A stretch of DNA of 64,000 nucleotides from Siniperca chuatsi (Eukaryota > Chordata > Actinopteri > Centrarchiformes > Sinipercidae), in assembly GCF_020085105.1 (NCBI RefSeq), contig NC_058047.1, positions 20,788,001-20,852,000 on the forward strand, in the 5' to 3' direction. The position numbers and the translations under genes were made by a program. Each line of letters starts with the position of its first letter. The first letter of the stretch is position 1. The notes beneath the pieces are model-generated. The model worked only from the letters and a program-made list of their open reading frames with translations. It made no database searches and was not told where the DNA came from. This document shows positions 63,089-64,000 of this stretch, in pieces.

Positions 63089-63648
63089 ATTCACTTTATT
63101 GCTGAGAGTCAGATGAGAAGATAGATACCATACCTGTACACTAAATAAAAGCTGCAGCCAGCAGCTAATTAGCTTAGGTTAGCATAAAACTGGAATCAGG
63201 GGGAAACTGCTAGGCTGGCTCTGTCCAAAGTTTCAAAAAAATCTGCTTACCAGCACCTCTAAAGCTCACTAATTAACACATTATATCACATTTGTTTAAT
63301 CTCGAGTCTCCACTGGTTGCTTGGCAACCTCACAGTGACAATTGGACTCCAGGAAGTTACTGCTCCAGGCCAAGAAATAATTTCAGCACACAACCCCCAT
63401 GAAACCACAACTTTCCATTTTTACACTTCGGTTTATGTAACTTCAGTTAAACAATGTGTTAATAAGTGAGCTTTAGGGGTTCTGGTAGGTGTTTTGTTTG
63501 TTTGTTACATTTGCACACAACCAGGCTAGCTGTTTCTCCCTGTTTCCTGGATTTATGCTAAGCTAAGCTAACAATCTGCCGGGTCTGGCTTCAAATTTGC
63601 AGAGTAGGAGTATCAATCTTCTCACTTAACTCGACAAGAAAGCGAATG
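63089..63648 (+). mobile_element. MITE-like dispersed repeat family R2, apparently full length
   Basis: The left end TTCACTTTATTGCTGAGAGTC...TGAGAAGATAGATAC pairs imperfectly with the right end, whose reverse complement reads TTCGCTTTCTTGTCGAGTTAAGTGAGAAGATTGATAC. These are terminal inverted repeats of about 40 bp. The interior has TTATGCTAAGCTAAGCTAAC and GAGTCTCCACTGGTTGCTTGGCAA, shared with the partial copy at 23,905-24,180. There is no coding capacity; it is probably a non-autonomous DNA transposon. Confidence 0.7.
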
Positions 63649-64000
63649 ATCTATTATTCTATTAGTATTTCTATTCTTTTAAACTGCCTCCTTTGGGACC
63701 AAAGTTTGTACACATTATGCTAATATAATACTCTTTCCTGTTTGTCCACCCATATTAGATTACACTCATTTACTTTCCTTGCTTCCTCTCATCCATTCTG
63801 ATTCACACAGTCATCCCTCCGTCCATCTCTTCACCTTGTCTGGCACGACTGCAGGCATTCAGAGAATGCCTGACATGGCGTTTGGCCGTTCGGCACTACA
63901 TACCTGCGGTGTAGCATGGCAGGGCTTTAGGGGAATTGTGGCGCATGTGCCAATCAGCAGCCCTGTCTAATGTCCAGTAAGTGGCTTCAGACATGAACAC
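63649..64000. other. Non-coding end of window
   Basis: No recognisable exon on either strand. A short open frame (63,779-63,970) shows no family resemblance. Confidence 0.45.

Overview
This window is nuclear DNA from a ray-finned (teleost) fish. The evidence is compact GT-AG split genes, long CA/CT/ATCT microsatellites, several families of short DNA transposons and a tRNA-SINE tail typical of teleosts, and a gene order (hsd11b1l next to micos13, with prss57 nearby) that recalls human 19p13.3. No retrovirus-like coding element, CRISPR array, rRNA or convincing tRNA gene was seen. All assignments come from reading the translated exons; no search was run.

Layout. Bases 1 to about 27,000 hold no exon I can recognise. 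They contain AT-rich unique sequence, microsatellites, a SINE tail, a long perfect fold-back, and copies of at least five dispersed repeat families. A few stretches look like candidate conserved non-coding elements. The region may be a gene desert or a large intron. From 27.4 to 38.2 kb lie three complete genes: hsd11b1l (minus, 6 coding exons), micos13 (plus, 4 exons, head-to-head with hsd11b1l) and a spindlin-family histone reader (minus, 4 coding exons, tail-to-tail with micos13). From 39.8 to 58.4 kb lies a head-to-tail minus-strand array of five complete trypsin-fold serine proteases. The first is prss57 (neutrophil serine protease 4). The other four (called SP-B, SP-C, SP-D and SP-E here, left to right) are closely related granzyme-like paralogs. 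Array footprints, including protease gene scraps and repeated spacers, extend from about 42.4 to 61.4 kb. The right end (59.6-64 kb) holds a scrambled Tc1 copy and a complete MITE-like element.

How the genes relate. hsd11b1l (a short-chain reductase), micos13 (inner-membrane organisation) and spindlin (chromatin) are housekeeping or regulatory genes, linked only by position. The protease array is the active part of the window. All five have the H/D/S triad and the five-exon structure with intron phases 1-2-0-0 used by haematopoietic serine proteases. prss57 carries the Gly189/Phe190/Ser216/Asp226 set known from human NSP4. The four paralogs share Gly189/Phe190 but have Asn at 216 and 226, and they add a conserved extra cysteine pair. 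They also have an acidic activation site where prss57 has a basic one. The array is turning over quickly: SP-B and SP-C are a very recent duplicate pair, a roughly 2.2 kb segment ending in SP-C exon 5 was copied next door, and SP-D is a mosaic of SP-C-type exon 5 and SP-E-type upstream parts.
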